From an uncultured Tenacibaculum sp. (lineage in GTDB: Bacteria > Bacteroidota > Bacteroidia > Flavobacteriales > Flavobacteriaceae): a DNA stretch of 48,376 bases. The position numbers were made by a program, and so were the translations under genes. The DNA lies in NCBI GenBank assembly GCA_947498055.1, contig CANMJA010000032.1:1-48376 (forward strand). The letters run 5' to 3'. This document shows, one piece after another, positions 16,278-26,900 of this stretch. The notes under the pieces were generated by a model. It saw nothing but the letters and a program-made list of their open reading frames with translations. It was not told where the DNA came from and did no database searches. Every line of letters begins with the position of its first letter. Position 1 is the stretch's first letter.

Positions 16278-16940
16278 ATGAGAGAAGATTTTTTACAATA
16301 TTTAGAAGATTTTGTAACAGAAGAAAGAAAGAAGACGTTTAAAGAGGTAGCAAAAAATAGAACCAGACATTTTACGGTAGTTCTAGAAAATATATTTCAA
16401 GCGCATAACGCAAGTGCAGTACTAAGGAGTTGCGATATTTTTGGAATACAAGATGTGTATACTATTGAAAATACAAATGTAAATAAGGTATCAAGAAGAA
16501 TAGCTAAAGGAAGTCAGAAGTGGTTAGATTTACATCGATTTAAATCGGATACTAATAATACAAAGGATTGTTTAAAAGCGTTAAAAGAAAAAGGATATCA
16601 AATTATAGCAACGACTCCACATAATAATTCGTGTATATTGTCAGATTTTGATATTACAAAAAAAGCAGCTTTTGTTTTTGGAGTAGAAGGAGAGGGTATT
16701 TCAGAGGAGATGATGAATCATGCAGATGGCTATCTACAAATTCCTATGGTAGGTTTTACAGAGAGTTTAAATATTTCTGTAGCGGCAGCAATTATTTTAC
16801 AAGATGTAACAAATAGATTGCGGAATTCTAAAGTAAATTGGGAATTATCAGCAGTAGAAAAAGAACAACTTTATACTTCTTGGATAGAAAAATCTATCAA
16901 GAATTTAGAACAACATAAAAAAATGTTTTTAGAGAGGTAG
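16278..16940 (+). CDS. trmH: SPOUT tRNA/rRNA 2'-O-methyltransferase, TrmH family
   Basis: 220-aa knotted methyltransferase, probably tRNA (Gm18) 2'-O-methyltransferase. Motif 1 is NASAVLRSCDIFGI (44-57, Asn44 and catalytic Arg50). Motif 2 is FVFGVEGEGIS, and motif 3 is IPMVGFTESLNISVAAAI, which together build the SAM-binding knot. The C-terminal helical tail (ELSAVEKEQLYTSWIEKSIKNL) is of TrmH type. It lies 134 nt after the MBL gene and has no obvious promoter box. A long non-coding region follows. Confidence 0.9.
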   Translation: MREDFLQYLEDFVTEERKKTFKEVAKNRTRHFTVVLENIFQAHNASAVLRSCDIFGIQDVYTIENTNVNKVSRRIAKGSQKWLDLHRFKSDTNNTKDCLKALKEKGYQIIATTPHNNSCILSDFDITKKAAFVFGVEGEGISEEMMNHADGYLQIPMVGFTESLNISVAAAIILQDVTNRLRNSKVNWELSAVEKEQLYTSWIEKSIKNLEQHKKMFLER

Positions 16941-17666
16941 GTTTTCTTGTTTTTATAGCAGGTTTTTGGATTAAAATTCTGTCAATTAGAGACCCCCAAC
17001 AAAAATTTTGAGAAACGGCTGTAATGACATAAAATAGGATATAGGTGTCTTAATTAAAAGGCAGAAATAGGCTTATAACTCGACTTATTGCTAAAAAATT
17101 TAAAAATCAAGGCAGCAGTGTTAGCATAGAGATAAAAAGCTGTTTGAGCGGCAGCGAGTTCTTTTTATCTGTGGTTGGTGGTGTCGTAGTATTTTTTAAG
17201 TTTTTAGCATCGGTCTTGATTTTTGCTTTCTTGTACTGAGCGATAGTCGAAGTATTTGCATCAAGGCAAAGAAGATAGGAGTTGCCATTTTATAAGTAAC
17301 TAAAAAAGATGTCAGAGGTAGTGAATTTTCGAAGAGAAACGAAGAAAATTTGTATCTAGAATCCTAATTTTAGTCCTAAAATAGTTCTCGATACACTTTT
17401 TTCTACCTCAAAAGTACTCAAACTGACATATTTTTCTTATATCTCGAATTCACGTTAATTAAAGAAAACCATAAATGAAAATACGAAAATAACAACTTAA
17501 GCACCGTTGAGGTATTTCAAGGTAACCTAAATAAACTTTATTAAGTGCAGTGGATTCAATGACAATCTAGGAAAAGATTCTGATGTAATTAGCTAACGTT
17601 TTTAAATAGAGTTTTCTAAAGAAAAAATATTTTTTATTAAATTAGTTAATTATTCTTAAAATTTTA
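16941..17666. other. non-coding region carrying dispersed repeats
   Basis: No credible gene. It contains a hairpin at 17131-17169 (GATAAAAAG / CTTTTTATC), a stretch at 17155-17290 that recurs at about 41720-41800 (shared words include AGTTCTTTTTAT and GGTCTTGATTTTTGCTT), and a palindromic element at 17310-17428. The words TTGGATTAAAATTCTGTCAA at 16967 also recur at 41549. These look like remnants of a repeat family rather than regulatory DNA of the neighbours. Confidence 0.65.
17310..17428. repeat. palindromic intergenic repeat, copy 1
   Basis: About 119 bp bounded by TGTCAG and CTGACA, with further imperfect pairing inwards. The core at 17352-17394 is an imperfect inverted repeat opening with GTATCTAGAA and closing with TTCTCGATAC. 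A related element lies at 41562-41680. Confidence 0.7.
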
Positions 17667-17674
17667 TATTTTTG
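17667..17674 (+). promoter_or_regulatory. -7 box of the ompH-rhs operon promoter
   Basis: TATTTTTG matches TAnnTTTG, 43 bases before the ATG of the OmpH-like gene. It is the only good promoter seen before the five-gene toxin operon, whose internal gaps are 40, 21, 5 and 14 nt. Confidence 0.65.
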
Positions 17675-17717
17675 CACCCAAAATTGGGAGGTTTACACAC
17701 AATAATAATAAATTAAT

Positions 17718-18254
17718 ATGAAAAAAATTACTTTAGCTATAGCAATTTTAGCCTTATTAGCTTCAATCACTACTTTTTTTTACACACAAGAGAAATCTAA
17801 ATTAGTTTACGTAGATGTAAATAAATTATTAGATGGTTATAAGAGAACCAAAGTTGTAAAAGCAGCTTTTGAAAAGAAAGCAAAAGTATTACGTGCTAAT
17901 GTAGATAGTTTAGTTACCGATTGGCAAAAAGAATTAAAACTATACGAAAAAGAACGTGCTAATTATTCAAAAAAAGAGTTAGCTTTAAAACAGGAATTGT
18001 TAGGGAATAAGCAACAACAAATAAATAATTACCAACAAGTTATTCAAAAGCAAATTCAAGAAGAAGATAAAAAATCAACACAAACCGTAGTGAATGATAT
18101 TAATGATTATGTAACGGAATACGGAAAAAGAAAAGGTTACAAAATGATTTTCGGAGCTAGTGGTGGCGGAAATATTATGTATGCAGATAAAAGTGCAGAT
18201 TTAACAGAAAAAGTGTTAGCGGAATTAAACGCTGATTTTGAAGGGAAAAAGTAA
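17718..18254 (+). CDS. OmpH/Skp-family periplasmic chaperone
   Basis: 178 aa. A signal anchor or signal peptide occupies residues 1-22 (ITLAIAILALLASITTFFY). LVYVDVNKLLDGYKR (29-43) is the Skp/OmpH strand, followed by a long Lys/Glu/Gln coiled coil (45-120) and the C-terminal KMIFGASGGGNIMYADKSADLTEKV that closes the Skp body. Skp-type proteins hold unfolded outer-membrane and secreted proteins in the periplasm. As first gene of an operon with two giant secreted proteins it is probably a dedicated or co-opted export chaperone; that link is inferred from position. Confidence 0.88.
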   Translation: MKKITLAIAILALLASITTFFYTQEKSKLVYVDVNKLLDGYKRTKVVKAAFEKKAKVLRANVDSLVTDWQKELKLYEKERANYSKKELALKQELLGNKQQQINNYQQVIQKQIQEEDKKSTQTVVNDINDYVTEYGKRKGYKMIFGASGGGNIMYADKSADLTEKVLAELNADFEGKK

Positions 18255-18294
18255 AATATAAAAGCAAGAGGTTTAATCTTCTCTTGATAAGACT

Positions 18295-18903
18295 ATGAAA
18301 TTTCAACAATTATTTATAATGCTATTTATAGCATTTTTATTAAGTAACTGTACAAATAAATCTTTTACAACAAAAGAGGAGATGTTTAGTTATTTACAAA
18401 AGGAAGATAATGGGTATTTACATCAAAAAAATGTGAATGGCTACGATTTTTCATTGCTATATAAACCTACCGATTTATTGGTACATCAAGAGTTGAGTGA
18501 ATCTCCTACATCTGAAGAAGTTGAAAAGTTGCGTACGAAATACAAAAAGTATCTGTATTTCACCTTATCCATGTCAAAAAACAACAAAGAGTTATTAAGT
18601 GCCACACCAAGGAATCGACAAGAGTTTGGGGCTATGGTAAATGAATTAGCATTTGGAATGGATAAAAAGGTGCATGTTTTTACTTCTAAGAAAGATACCT
18701 TAGAATTATTAGATTATGTATATCCACGAATGTACGGAATGAGTAAAGCAACTACGATGTTGTTTGTATATCCTAGAGATGAAAAGTTTTTAAAAGAAGA
18801 CTATTTAAATATTACCATAGGGGATTTAGGAACCTATACAGGGGAAGTACGTTTTAAAGTACCAACCCAAAAAATAAAGAATGAACCGAAGTTAGAGTTT
18901 TAG
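18295..18903 (+). CDS. lipoprotein of unknown function in the toxin operon
   Basis: 202 aa. The lipoprotein signal peptide ends in LLSNC (lipidated Cys19). The mature protein is soluble, mixed alpha/beta, with no motif I can name; notable stretches are NGYDFSLLYKPTDLLV and GDLGTYTGEVRFKVP near the C-terminus. It lies 40 nt after ompH and 21 nt before the first giant protein. It may help surface anchoring or assembly of the Rhs proteins, but this rests only on its place in the operon. Confidence 0.75.
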   Translation: MKFQQLFIMLFIAFLLSNCTNKSFTTKEEMFSYLQKEDNGYLHQKNVNGYDFSLLYKPTDLLVHQELSESPTSEEVEKLRTKYKKYLYFTLSMSKNNKELLSATPRNRQEFGAMVNELAFGMDKKVHVFTSKKDTLELLDYVYPRMYGMSKATTMLFVYPRDEKFLKEDYLNITIGDLGTYTGEVRFKVPTQKIKNEPKLEF

Positions 18904-18924
18904 ATTAAAGTTAATAATACCATT

Positions 18925-21900
18925 ATGATAAAGAACCATTTAACGAGAAAAACAATTGCTGTTTTCTTATTTTTATTTTCATTAATTAATATTAATGCAC
19001 AAGGTCCAAAATCTCCTGAAGCAGCTGCATTTGAACCTGTAGATGCTGACGATATGGTGAATTTATCATCAGGTGATTTTTCTTATGTTTTGCCACTTAT
19101 GGAAGTTCCATCTCCAGAAGGTGGCTACCCTATAGTATTGTCTTATCATGCAGGTATAGCTGTTGACCAAGAAGCTAGCTGGGTTGGTTTAGGCTGGTCT
19201 TTAAACCCTGGAGCTATTAATCGCGAAATTGGAGGATATGCAGATGATTGGAAAAATGGGAAAACTTCAAGTATTTTTTATGATAAAGGAGGAGAATCAA
19301 CAACATATTCTATAGGTGAAAGCGTTGGTATTTCTGATCTATTATCTGTAGGAAGAACATTAAGTTTTACAGAAAATAGAACTTATGGAGGAGAAACAAC
19401 TTACCGCTTTGATGTGGATTATAATGTAAATTTAGGATTTAAAGGTTCCCATTTTGGAATTAATGCGTCCATAGGAACTTCAGGAGTTGGTTTAGGAATA
19501 GGAGCTTCAATGAGCAAAAATTCATACGGTGCAGGAATAGGAGTAAATTTTAGGCAGAGTTTTATAAATGGCAGAAGTTCTTTTAGTTCTTCAGCTTATC
19601 TTTCTGTTAATAGTAAAAGAGCTTTAGGTATATCTTTTTCTAGTGTTAGTAAATTAGGGGCATCTATAGGGAGTAGAGGTATAGGTCTTTCAGGAACAAG
19701 TAATAATACAAATAATGTTAGTTATAATAATACAAGTATAGATATTTCAATTCCTATTATTCCAGCTGTTTATAATGTTAATTTTGGATATCATAGATCA
19801 AGATATTGGCTTTTTGACAATCAATTTAATGATTGTTATGGAAGTTTATATTCTAAAAGTTTTAAAACTGCAAGAGAAGTTGCATTGAACCCAAGTAAAA
19901 CTTTATATGATAATGGAGAATCTTTATATAAGTTCGATAAAGAAGAGCAATCAAAAGAAAATAATTTGGCTTACCTAACAAAAGATAGTTATAAAGTTAC
20001 TGGTCAAGGAATTTATGGTAGTATAAGCCCAAAGTTTCACGATTTATCTACATTACTACTTAAGAATATTAGTGGAGAAACATATTTTTTAGGAAAACAA
20101 GATATTACCTTAAGAAATTTGAATGATTCAAACAATGATTTATTTTTTAGTTTTGACAATAGTTTTTCTTCTTTTTTAAGAATGAAATCAGGTTTGTGGC
20201 AAGTACCAACAAGCCCTGATATAAATGATATAACAGATGTACCAGTAACTGGAAGAAGTTTATTGTCTTCAATAGAGATTGATGGAGAAATAAAGTCAGG
20301 TTATGATAATATAAAGAGCCGTAAAAAAGTAGGTAATTATGTAGAAGTATTTACAAATTCAGAGATAACACCTTCCAATATTATAGAAGTAAGCTCTGAA
20401 AGTGGCTTTAATAGAAATTATTTGAAATCAAAAGAAGGGGTTAAAGATGGTATAGGAGCTTACAGGATAACAACAACTGATGGGAGAACATATCATTATT
20501 CATTGCCTGTATATCAAAAAGAAAAATTTAGTAGAAATTCTAGAATAGAAAAAAGTGACGAAATTCAATTTAGAGAAGAAATGTCTTTAACTCCTTATGC
20601 TACACATTGGTTATTAACTGCAATAACAGGGCCTGATTATGTTGACTCTAATAATGATGGAAAATTGAATAATGATGATTATGGGTATTGGGTAGAATTT
20701 GAATACGGTAAATGGTCTGATGGGTATACTTGGTCTTCTCCTTCCAATGAAGTTATTTCAAATAGTTCAAAAAATAATTTGACATATTTTAAATCTTTAA
20801 CAAATAAATCATATAGTTGGGGGGTGAAGGAATTGTATTATTTAGATAAAATAAGAACGAGAACGCACACAGCATTATTCATTAAAGAAAATAGGTCAGA
20901 TAATACGTCAACAGAAGTTTATTTTAATAATGTAAACTATGTAAACAGGCAAATAAAAAATGGACAAGTTATTAATGGAGTTACTTATGTTTCTGGTTTT
21001 GAGAATTCTAAGTATAATTGGAGTAAGTATAGTGGTTTTGATTTGAGATATGCTGAAGGCCATTATGATTATTCTGTTAACCTAAAAGATCAAAAATCTT
21101 TAAGGTTAAAAGAAATACTAATTGTAAAAAACGAAAATTTAAATGGACCTTTAAATAAATCAAAATCAGGAAAATCTAATAAAAATATAGGAAGTGTAAA
21201 CATAAAACAGATTAATAAATTTTTTAGAGCAAATAATGGTGTAATTGGACAAGAAGTCTTGTTTGATATTAATAATAATTATTATGGTGAAAATTACAAT
21301 AACGTTATAGATTATGGAGATGTAAATTTGGAAAGTAAAGCAGAAAAAGTAATAGAGTTTAAGTATGCTACTTATAATCAACTAGCAAGAAATAGTCCAA
21401 ATTCGTCTGAAGGTAAACTAACTCTTAATAGTTTACTAATTAAAGGAAAGAGTGGACTAAATTTAATGCCTCCTTATGAGTTTACTTATAATAAAAATTT
21501 TCCATATAATTATAATAAAATGAATTCATGGGGGTATTATGAAAATCACCCAGATGCATGGAGTTTGACAAATATAGAGACACCTATTGGGGCGGATATT
21601 AAAATTAACTATGAATCTGATGATTATGATGAAGAAGTAGTTGGAGAAAATGAAATATTTCATTCTGGATTTCAATTCATTTTCGAAGAGTATAATGGAA
21701 AGTTAAGAATTAGAATTTATAACGAAGATAATTCTAAAAATATTATTAATTTTTTAGAAAAATTTCAATTAGGTAAGGTTAATACTGATATATGGGTATG
21801 CAGAAGACGTGATTATTTTGATTTTGAATGTAAATCTAGAGTGGGTAATATCGACATACAAGATCAGAACTTGAATGTAATATCTGTTTCTTCAACGGAA

Positions 21901-23952
21901 TTAGTTTTAGAGTCTAGTTTATCAGTTGTTGGAGGTAGAAATTCTGGTTTAGGAGAACTTTACGGGTCTGTTGTAGGTCTAAATAACCATCCTGGTAATA
22001 TTAGGGTAGATGCAGAAAGAGGAGTTTGTATAGATCCGGATGGATGTATTAATGTTAGCCCTAGATTGGTTTTAGAATATTTAATTAAGTCAAATAAAGC
22101 AAATAAAATTGGTGGAGGACTTAGAGTAAAACAATTAGAATTGGTAGAAGGTTCCAGTTCTACTTATACAAATTATTATTATAATGCAGAAAATTCAGAT
22201 AAAAATAGAAACGAATTAAATTATAAATCATCTGGAGTTACTTCATATGTTCCTTCCAAATTTTTTAAAGAAGTTAAATATATTTCAGAACTTCCTACTC
22301 CGTCTGTAATGTATAATCGCGTTACTGTTGAGAATATCGATTCTAACGGGAAATCTGAATTTGAAACTATTTACAAATTTAAAACTTTAAATACAAATAA
22401 GTTAATAGATAATGATTCTCAATTTACTATTCCGGATTTATTAGATATTAGAATTACTCAAGAATTTGATATAGATGGTGTTAATGTTAATTCAGAACGA
22501 TCTTTTATAGGAGTGAAAAAATATGAAATAAAAAATAGTCTCTCTTCTCTAGGTAGTTTGATTAGTAAATCAATAGTGACTGGAAATAATCATATTTTAC
22601 AAGAAACAAAAAATGAGTTTCATGATTTATCAGAAATTAATCAGGGTATTAATGAAGAAAGTTCAGTCTATTATAAAAGGTTGGTAAAGGAAAATAAACC
22701 TACATACTTAGTTAATTCAACATCTAAAGTTAATTATTCAATACCTCTAAAGGCAGTGACTACTTCCCAAGGAACTTTTAGTAGCACTAAATATTTTGAT
22801 AAATATGATTTTTTAACAGGACAAGTTTTAGAAACAAGATCGTATGATAGTGATGGAAAAGTATTTAAATCAAAAATAATTCCAGCTTATACTAAATATT
22901 CTGAAATGGGGTCTAAAATAGATAACATGGATAATAAAAATATGTTATCACAGTCAGCAGGAGAAATTAACTATATCTTTAAAAATAATGAGTGGAAAGA
23001 AATAGGAGCAAATATTACTACATGGAATAATAGTTGGGTGTACCCATTGAATAATAATATAAATGAAAGTTCAAATGATGTTTGGAGAAAACATAAAACT
23101 TTTGTTTGGAATGGCAATTTAGCATCAGACAATACATATGATAATTTTGTAGAATTTAATTATACTCCAACTGCTACAAATACAAATTGGAGAAAGATAA
23201 GCGAAACAACAAAATACAATCAATTTTCACATCCATTAGAAGTAAAGGATATTAATAATAATTATGCGGCTACTAGAATGGGAGATAATTATAGTAAAGT
23301 AATTGCGACCTCTAATACTGCTTATGAAGATATGTATTATAGTGGGGCTGAATATATAGAAGGAAGTCATCGCTATTTTGAAGGAAATGTATTATCAGCA
23401 ACTACAGGTAGAAACAGAAATGCACATACAGGTAAGTATAGTGTACAAATAGATTCAGGTAAAAAGTCATTTGAAGTTGAAGTACCAAGAAGGACAGAGC
23501 GTAATACAGATTTAAAGCGTCGTTTTAAAGTTTCAATTTGGGTTCGTAAAGGAGATGAAAATCGGACTAAGATTTTAGTTAATAACACTCAAAAACCATT
23601 TAATAATGCCGAAAAAGTTTATGCTGGAGGTTGGGTTCAACTAAATGGATATATAACGATTCCTACGAACGGAACAAGTGTAGCAATAAAAAGTACCTCG
23701 GGAACAATTTATGCAGATGATTTTAGGTTACATCCTATTAGTTCTAGTATGACGAGTTATGTGTATAATGAATGGGATGAAGTAAGTTATATTATGGGAG
23801 CTAATGGTTTATCTACACATTATATTTATGATGCTGCAGGACGATTAATAGAAACACAAGTAGAAGCTGCAGATAAAGTTTCTGGAGATGAAACAGGAGG
23901 ATTTAAAAAAGTTTCTAAAAATTCATATAATTACAAACACAATAATAATTAA
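18925..23952 (+). CDS. giant secreted protein with SpvB/TcdB-like N-terminus (B half of a split Rhs shell)
   Basis: 1675 aa. The Sec signal peptide ends near ININAQG (residue 26). Residues 40-95 (LSSGDFSYVLPLMEVPSP, PIVLSYHAG, SWVGLGWSLNPGAINRE) match the pattern of the SpvB/TcdB N-terminal domain (balanced strands, then LSYN...GLGWSL...I.R). A long beta-rich Ser/Gly/Asn-rich body follows. Around 1480-1605 lies a jelly-roll, carbohydrate-binding-like module (NAHTGKYSVQIDSG ... GTIYADDFRLHP). The last 60 residues contain a YD repeat (YVYNEWDEVSYI and YIYDAAGRLIET). There is no T9SS sorting domain. Only 5 nt separate it from the RHS-core protein, whose YD repeats continue where this one stops, so the two are probably parts of one shell. 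Toxic activity is not expected in this subunit. Confidence 0.8.
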   Translation: MIKNHLTRKTIAVFLFLFSLININAQGPKSPEAAAFEPVDADDMVNLSSGDFSYVLPLMEVPSPEGGYPIVLSYHAGIAVDQEASWVGLGWSLNPGAINREIGGYADDWKNGKTSSIFYDKGGESTTYSIGESVGISDLLSVGRTLSFTENRTYGGETTYRFDVDYNVNLGFKGSHFGINASIGTSGVGLGIGASMSKNSYGAGIGVNFRQSFINGRSSFSSSAYLSVNSKRALGISFSSVSKLGASIGSRGIGLSGTSNNTNNVSYNNTSIDISIPIIPAVYNVNFGYHRSRYWLFDNQFNDCYGSLYSKSFKTAREVALNPSKTLYDNGESLYKFDKEEQSKENNLAYLTKDSYKVTGQGIYGSISPKFHDLSTLLLKNISGETYFLGKQDITLRNLNDSNNDLFFSFDNSFSSFLRMKSGLWQVPTSPDINDITDVPVTGRSLLSSIEIDGEIKSGYDNIKSRKKVGNYVEVFTNSEITPSNIIEVSSESGFNRNYLKSKEGVKDGIGAYRITTTDGRTYHYSLPVYQKEKFSRNSRIEKSDEIQFREEMSLTPYATHWLLTAITGPDYVDSNNDGKLNNDDYGYWVEFEYGKWSDGYTWSSPSNEVISNSSKNNLTYFKSLTNKSYSWGVKELYYLDKIRTRTHTALFIKENRSDNTSTEVYFNNVNYVNRQIKNGQVINGVTYVSGFENSKYNWSKYSGFDLRYAEGHYDYSVNLKDQKSLRLKEILIVKNENLNGPLNKSKSGKSNKNIGSVNIKQINKFFRANNGVIGQEVLFDINNNYYGENYNNVIDYGDVNLESKAEKVIEFKYATYNQLARNSPNSSEGKLTLNSLLIKGKSGLNLMPPYEFTYNKNFPYNYNKMNSWGYYENHPDAWSLTNIETPIGADIKINYESDDYDEEVVGENEIFHSGFQFIFEEYNGKLRIRIYNEDNSKNIINFLEKFQLGKVNTDIWVCRRRDYFDFECKSRVGNIDIQDQNLNVISVSSTELVLESSLSVVGGRNSGLGELYGSVVGLNNHPGNIRVDAERGVCIDPDGCINVSPRLVLEYLIKSNKANKIGGGLRVKQLELVEGSSSTYTNYYYNAENSDKNRNELNYKSSGVTSYVPSKFFKEVKYISELPTPSVMYNRVTVENIDSNGKSEFETIYKFKTLNTNKLIDNDSQFTIPDLLDIRITQEFDIDGVNVNSERSFIGVKKYEIKNSLSSLGSLISKSIVTGNNHILQETKNEFHDLSEINQGINEESSVYYKRLVKENKPTYLVNSTSKVNYSIPLKAVTTSQGTFSSTKYFDKYDFLTGQVLETRSYDSDGKVFKSKIIPAYTKYSEMGSKIDNMDNKNMLSQSAGEINYIFKNNEWKEIGANITTWNNSWVYPLNNNINESSNDVWRKHKTFVWNGNLASDNTYDNFVEFNYTPTATNTNWRKISETTKYNQFSHPLEVKDINNNYAATRMGDNYSKVIATSNTAYEDMYYSGAEYIEGSHRYFEGNVLSATTGRNRNAHTGKYSVQIDSGKKSFEVEVPRRTERNTDLKRRFKVSIWVRKGDENRTKILVNNTQKPFNNAEKVYAGGWVQLNGYITIPTNGTSVAIKSTSGTIYADDFRLHPISSSMTSYVYNEWDEVSYIMGANGLSTHYIYDAAGRLIETQVEAADKVSGDETGGFKKVSKNSYNYKHNNN

Positions 23953-23957
23953 TAGCG

Positions 23958-26900
23958 ATGAAAAAGAATTTAAAAAATATATTGTTTTATTGTTTGTTAT
24001 TTTTAAGTTACATACAATTATCAGCCCAAATAACTGGACCTATACCAGTAGGGCCAGATGAACCAATTGGACCAGGGCCTATTGGTCCTGCTAATCCGTC
24101 AATTTCTTGTGAGTTTACTTTTCAATTAAAACTAAATGGTGTTGCTTTTACAGGAAATGTGCCAGCTGAAGGAGCGGTTGTAGATTTAATTATAGATAAA
24201 CAAGGTGGATGTGATCTTAATATTGATTCTCCATTATTACCAGTGGGAGAAGAAGAAGAACCACCACCAGTTGGGGGACCACTACCTCCAACTGTTACAA
24301 ACCCAAGATTTGGACGATCAATTAAATACAAAGGGATTTTTTCAGGTAAATATAAGTACGAGATTACAATTATTCCTAATACAACAGGTTCAGTTATAGA
24401 TCATTCATTTATTTTAAAGATGATCCCTTTTATTAACGGAGTTCCGACTAATAGTGCAACTATAGAAGTAATTACTAGTCCAAATGTAATTCTTGTTCAA
24501 TCGGGTAATTCAAATCCAACACATGATTACTTTTATAAAGATGTGGATGAAGACGGTTTTGGTGCTGGTGCTGAAGAATTTCTTGAAATAGTAAATGCGC
24601 CTAATGGATATGTAAACAATAACCTAGATAAATGTCCTAATGAATTTGGAGTTGGTAATGGTTGTCCAGATCATGAAAATGATTTAGAGTTTAATTATGT
24701 ACGATCTAGTTCTTACGATATAGATGGAAGATTAATAGGAGAAAGCAAAGCTTATTTTGATGATTTAGGAAAAGGAGTACAAACGCAAACCTATGATGTA
24801 AAAAGAAGAAAAATATGGGCTACGGAAACTAGATATGATGCACAAGGACGACCTGCTTTACAAACCATGAGTGCGCCAGTCAAAGTAGATTCATCACCAG
24901 GTAATTTTGAGTATCAAGATAGTTTTATACAAACAGTTAACGGAACATTTACAAATGCTGATTTTGAGGCAGACAATAAAATAGAAAACCCTACAATAGT
25001 AAGTAGCGAAGAAAACACATTAGGGTGGTATTACAGTACTGCTAACGATAGTGAACCATTACAAGATATAACTACCAGACCTTATTCTAGAACTATTTAT
25101 AGTGATTTAATGCCAGGTTCTGTAAAGCAAACGATTGGAGGAAATAAAATAAATGGACAATGGAAACGTGGTTATAGTTTTAGTATGCCAGCAGCTCAAG
25201 AAATGCAGTATGTATTTGGGTATACCGCATTTCCCAAAAATCCTGAAGTAGCTGCTACCTATGACAATATAAGTACCATTGCAGATGATGCAAACAATTA
25301 TGTTGTATGGTTACGAGCTACCAAAACAGTAGTAGAAGATATTCATGAAAATGAGTCTGTAGTGTTTACAGATGCGGACGGAAAAACGTTAGGAGCTGCA
25401 AGGTCTGGTTGGAGAAATAATTCAAGAACAAGAACTACAGCACCTAAACAATACGAAGTACTTTCTTTAATAGGAGAGCAAAAATATGTAGATATTCATA
25501 TTCCAGCAGGTTGTAATAATACAGCACAACTTCTTGGAGCAGCCAGTAATTATAAAGTATATGATTTAAAGACAGAACAGGAAGTTGCAGTATCTGAATT
25601 ACAAAAGAAAGGTTTTTATCGTATAGAATATACAGGAACGAAAACATTTACAAAAAAATCAAATTTAACCTACATAAAATCAGATGGTACTATTCATGCT
25701 GTAGAAGGAAATGCAGCTGTTGGAGTGCGTTATAAATTAAATTATTACGATTTTAGTTTAAATGAATACAATGATATTGGGCAATTAACCACTTCTTTAC
25801 AACCCATAGGGTTTGATGATGCATGTTTTAATGGAGGTAAAGTAAAAGGAACAGTAGCGCATAAAGAACACTCAAAAAGTACGTTTACCTATGATGTATT
25901 AGGACAATTAGTAACGACAACAAGTCCTGATGAAGGTACCGCAAATTTTAAATATCGTAAAGATGGTCAAATTCGTTTTTCACAAAATAGCAAACAAGCT
26001 ATTGCAGGAGAATTTTCATATACCAATTATGATGAATTAGGACGACCAGTAGAAAGTGGTGTTTTTAAAGAGACAAATTCTATAAAGTTTATAACTTCTG
26101 ATAATTTATTAGAAAATGTTTTAAAAGATATTACAATAGATGATGATGGCTTACCAAATCAAGATTGTAAAGAACAGCATTTTACAACTTATGATTTCTT
26201 AGATGATAAAACAGATTTAAACTCTGTACATACTTCGTATGTAAATCCTTCTTTTTTAGCGGGTAATGTAGCTAAAACAAGTAATGAGAATTCTATAACT
26301 TATTATAGTTACGATGTATATGGGCGTGTACAGTGGATTGTACAAAAGTTAATTGGTTTTTCTGATAATGATAAATATGTAACAATCGATTATGAATACG
26401 ATCCTGTAACAAGTCAAGTATTGCAGGTTATTTTTCAAAAGTATGTTGCCGCAGAAAAATTTATACATAGATATACGTATGATGTCGATTCACAAGAACT
26501 AGTAAAAGTAGAAACATCTACCAACGGAACTAATTATACTACGCATGCAGATTATGAATATTATGAAACAGGAGCAATGAAACGTACTGTTTTAGCTAAA
26601 GATAATCATAATCCAAACGGTATCCAAGGGATCGATTATGTATATAATTTGGCAGGACAACTAAAAGCAATTAATCACCCTAATTTAAATACGGAGGCAA
26701 ATCGTAGTGTTAGTGAGGGACGAGCAGGAGAAGATTTATTTGGAATGACTTTAGATTATTACAATGGAGATTATCGAAGAGATACTTCTAGGTTTACTTC
26801 TAATCCTACCAATGAAGATCAATATAATGGTAATATAAAAGCGATGGCTTGGAATACCGATCTAGATATTAATACAGATAAATTGCAATATTCTTATAAG

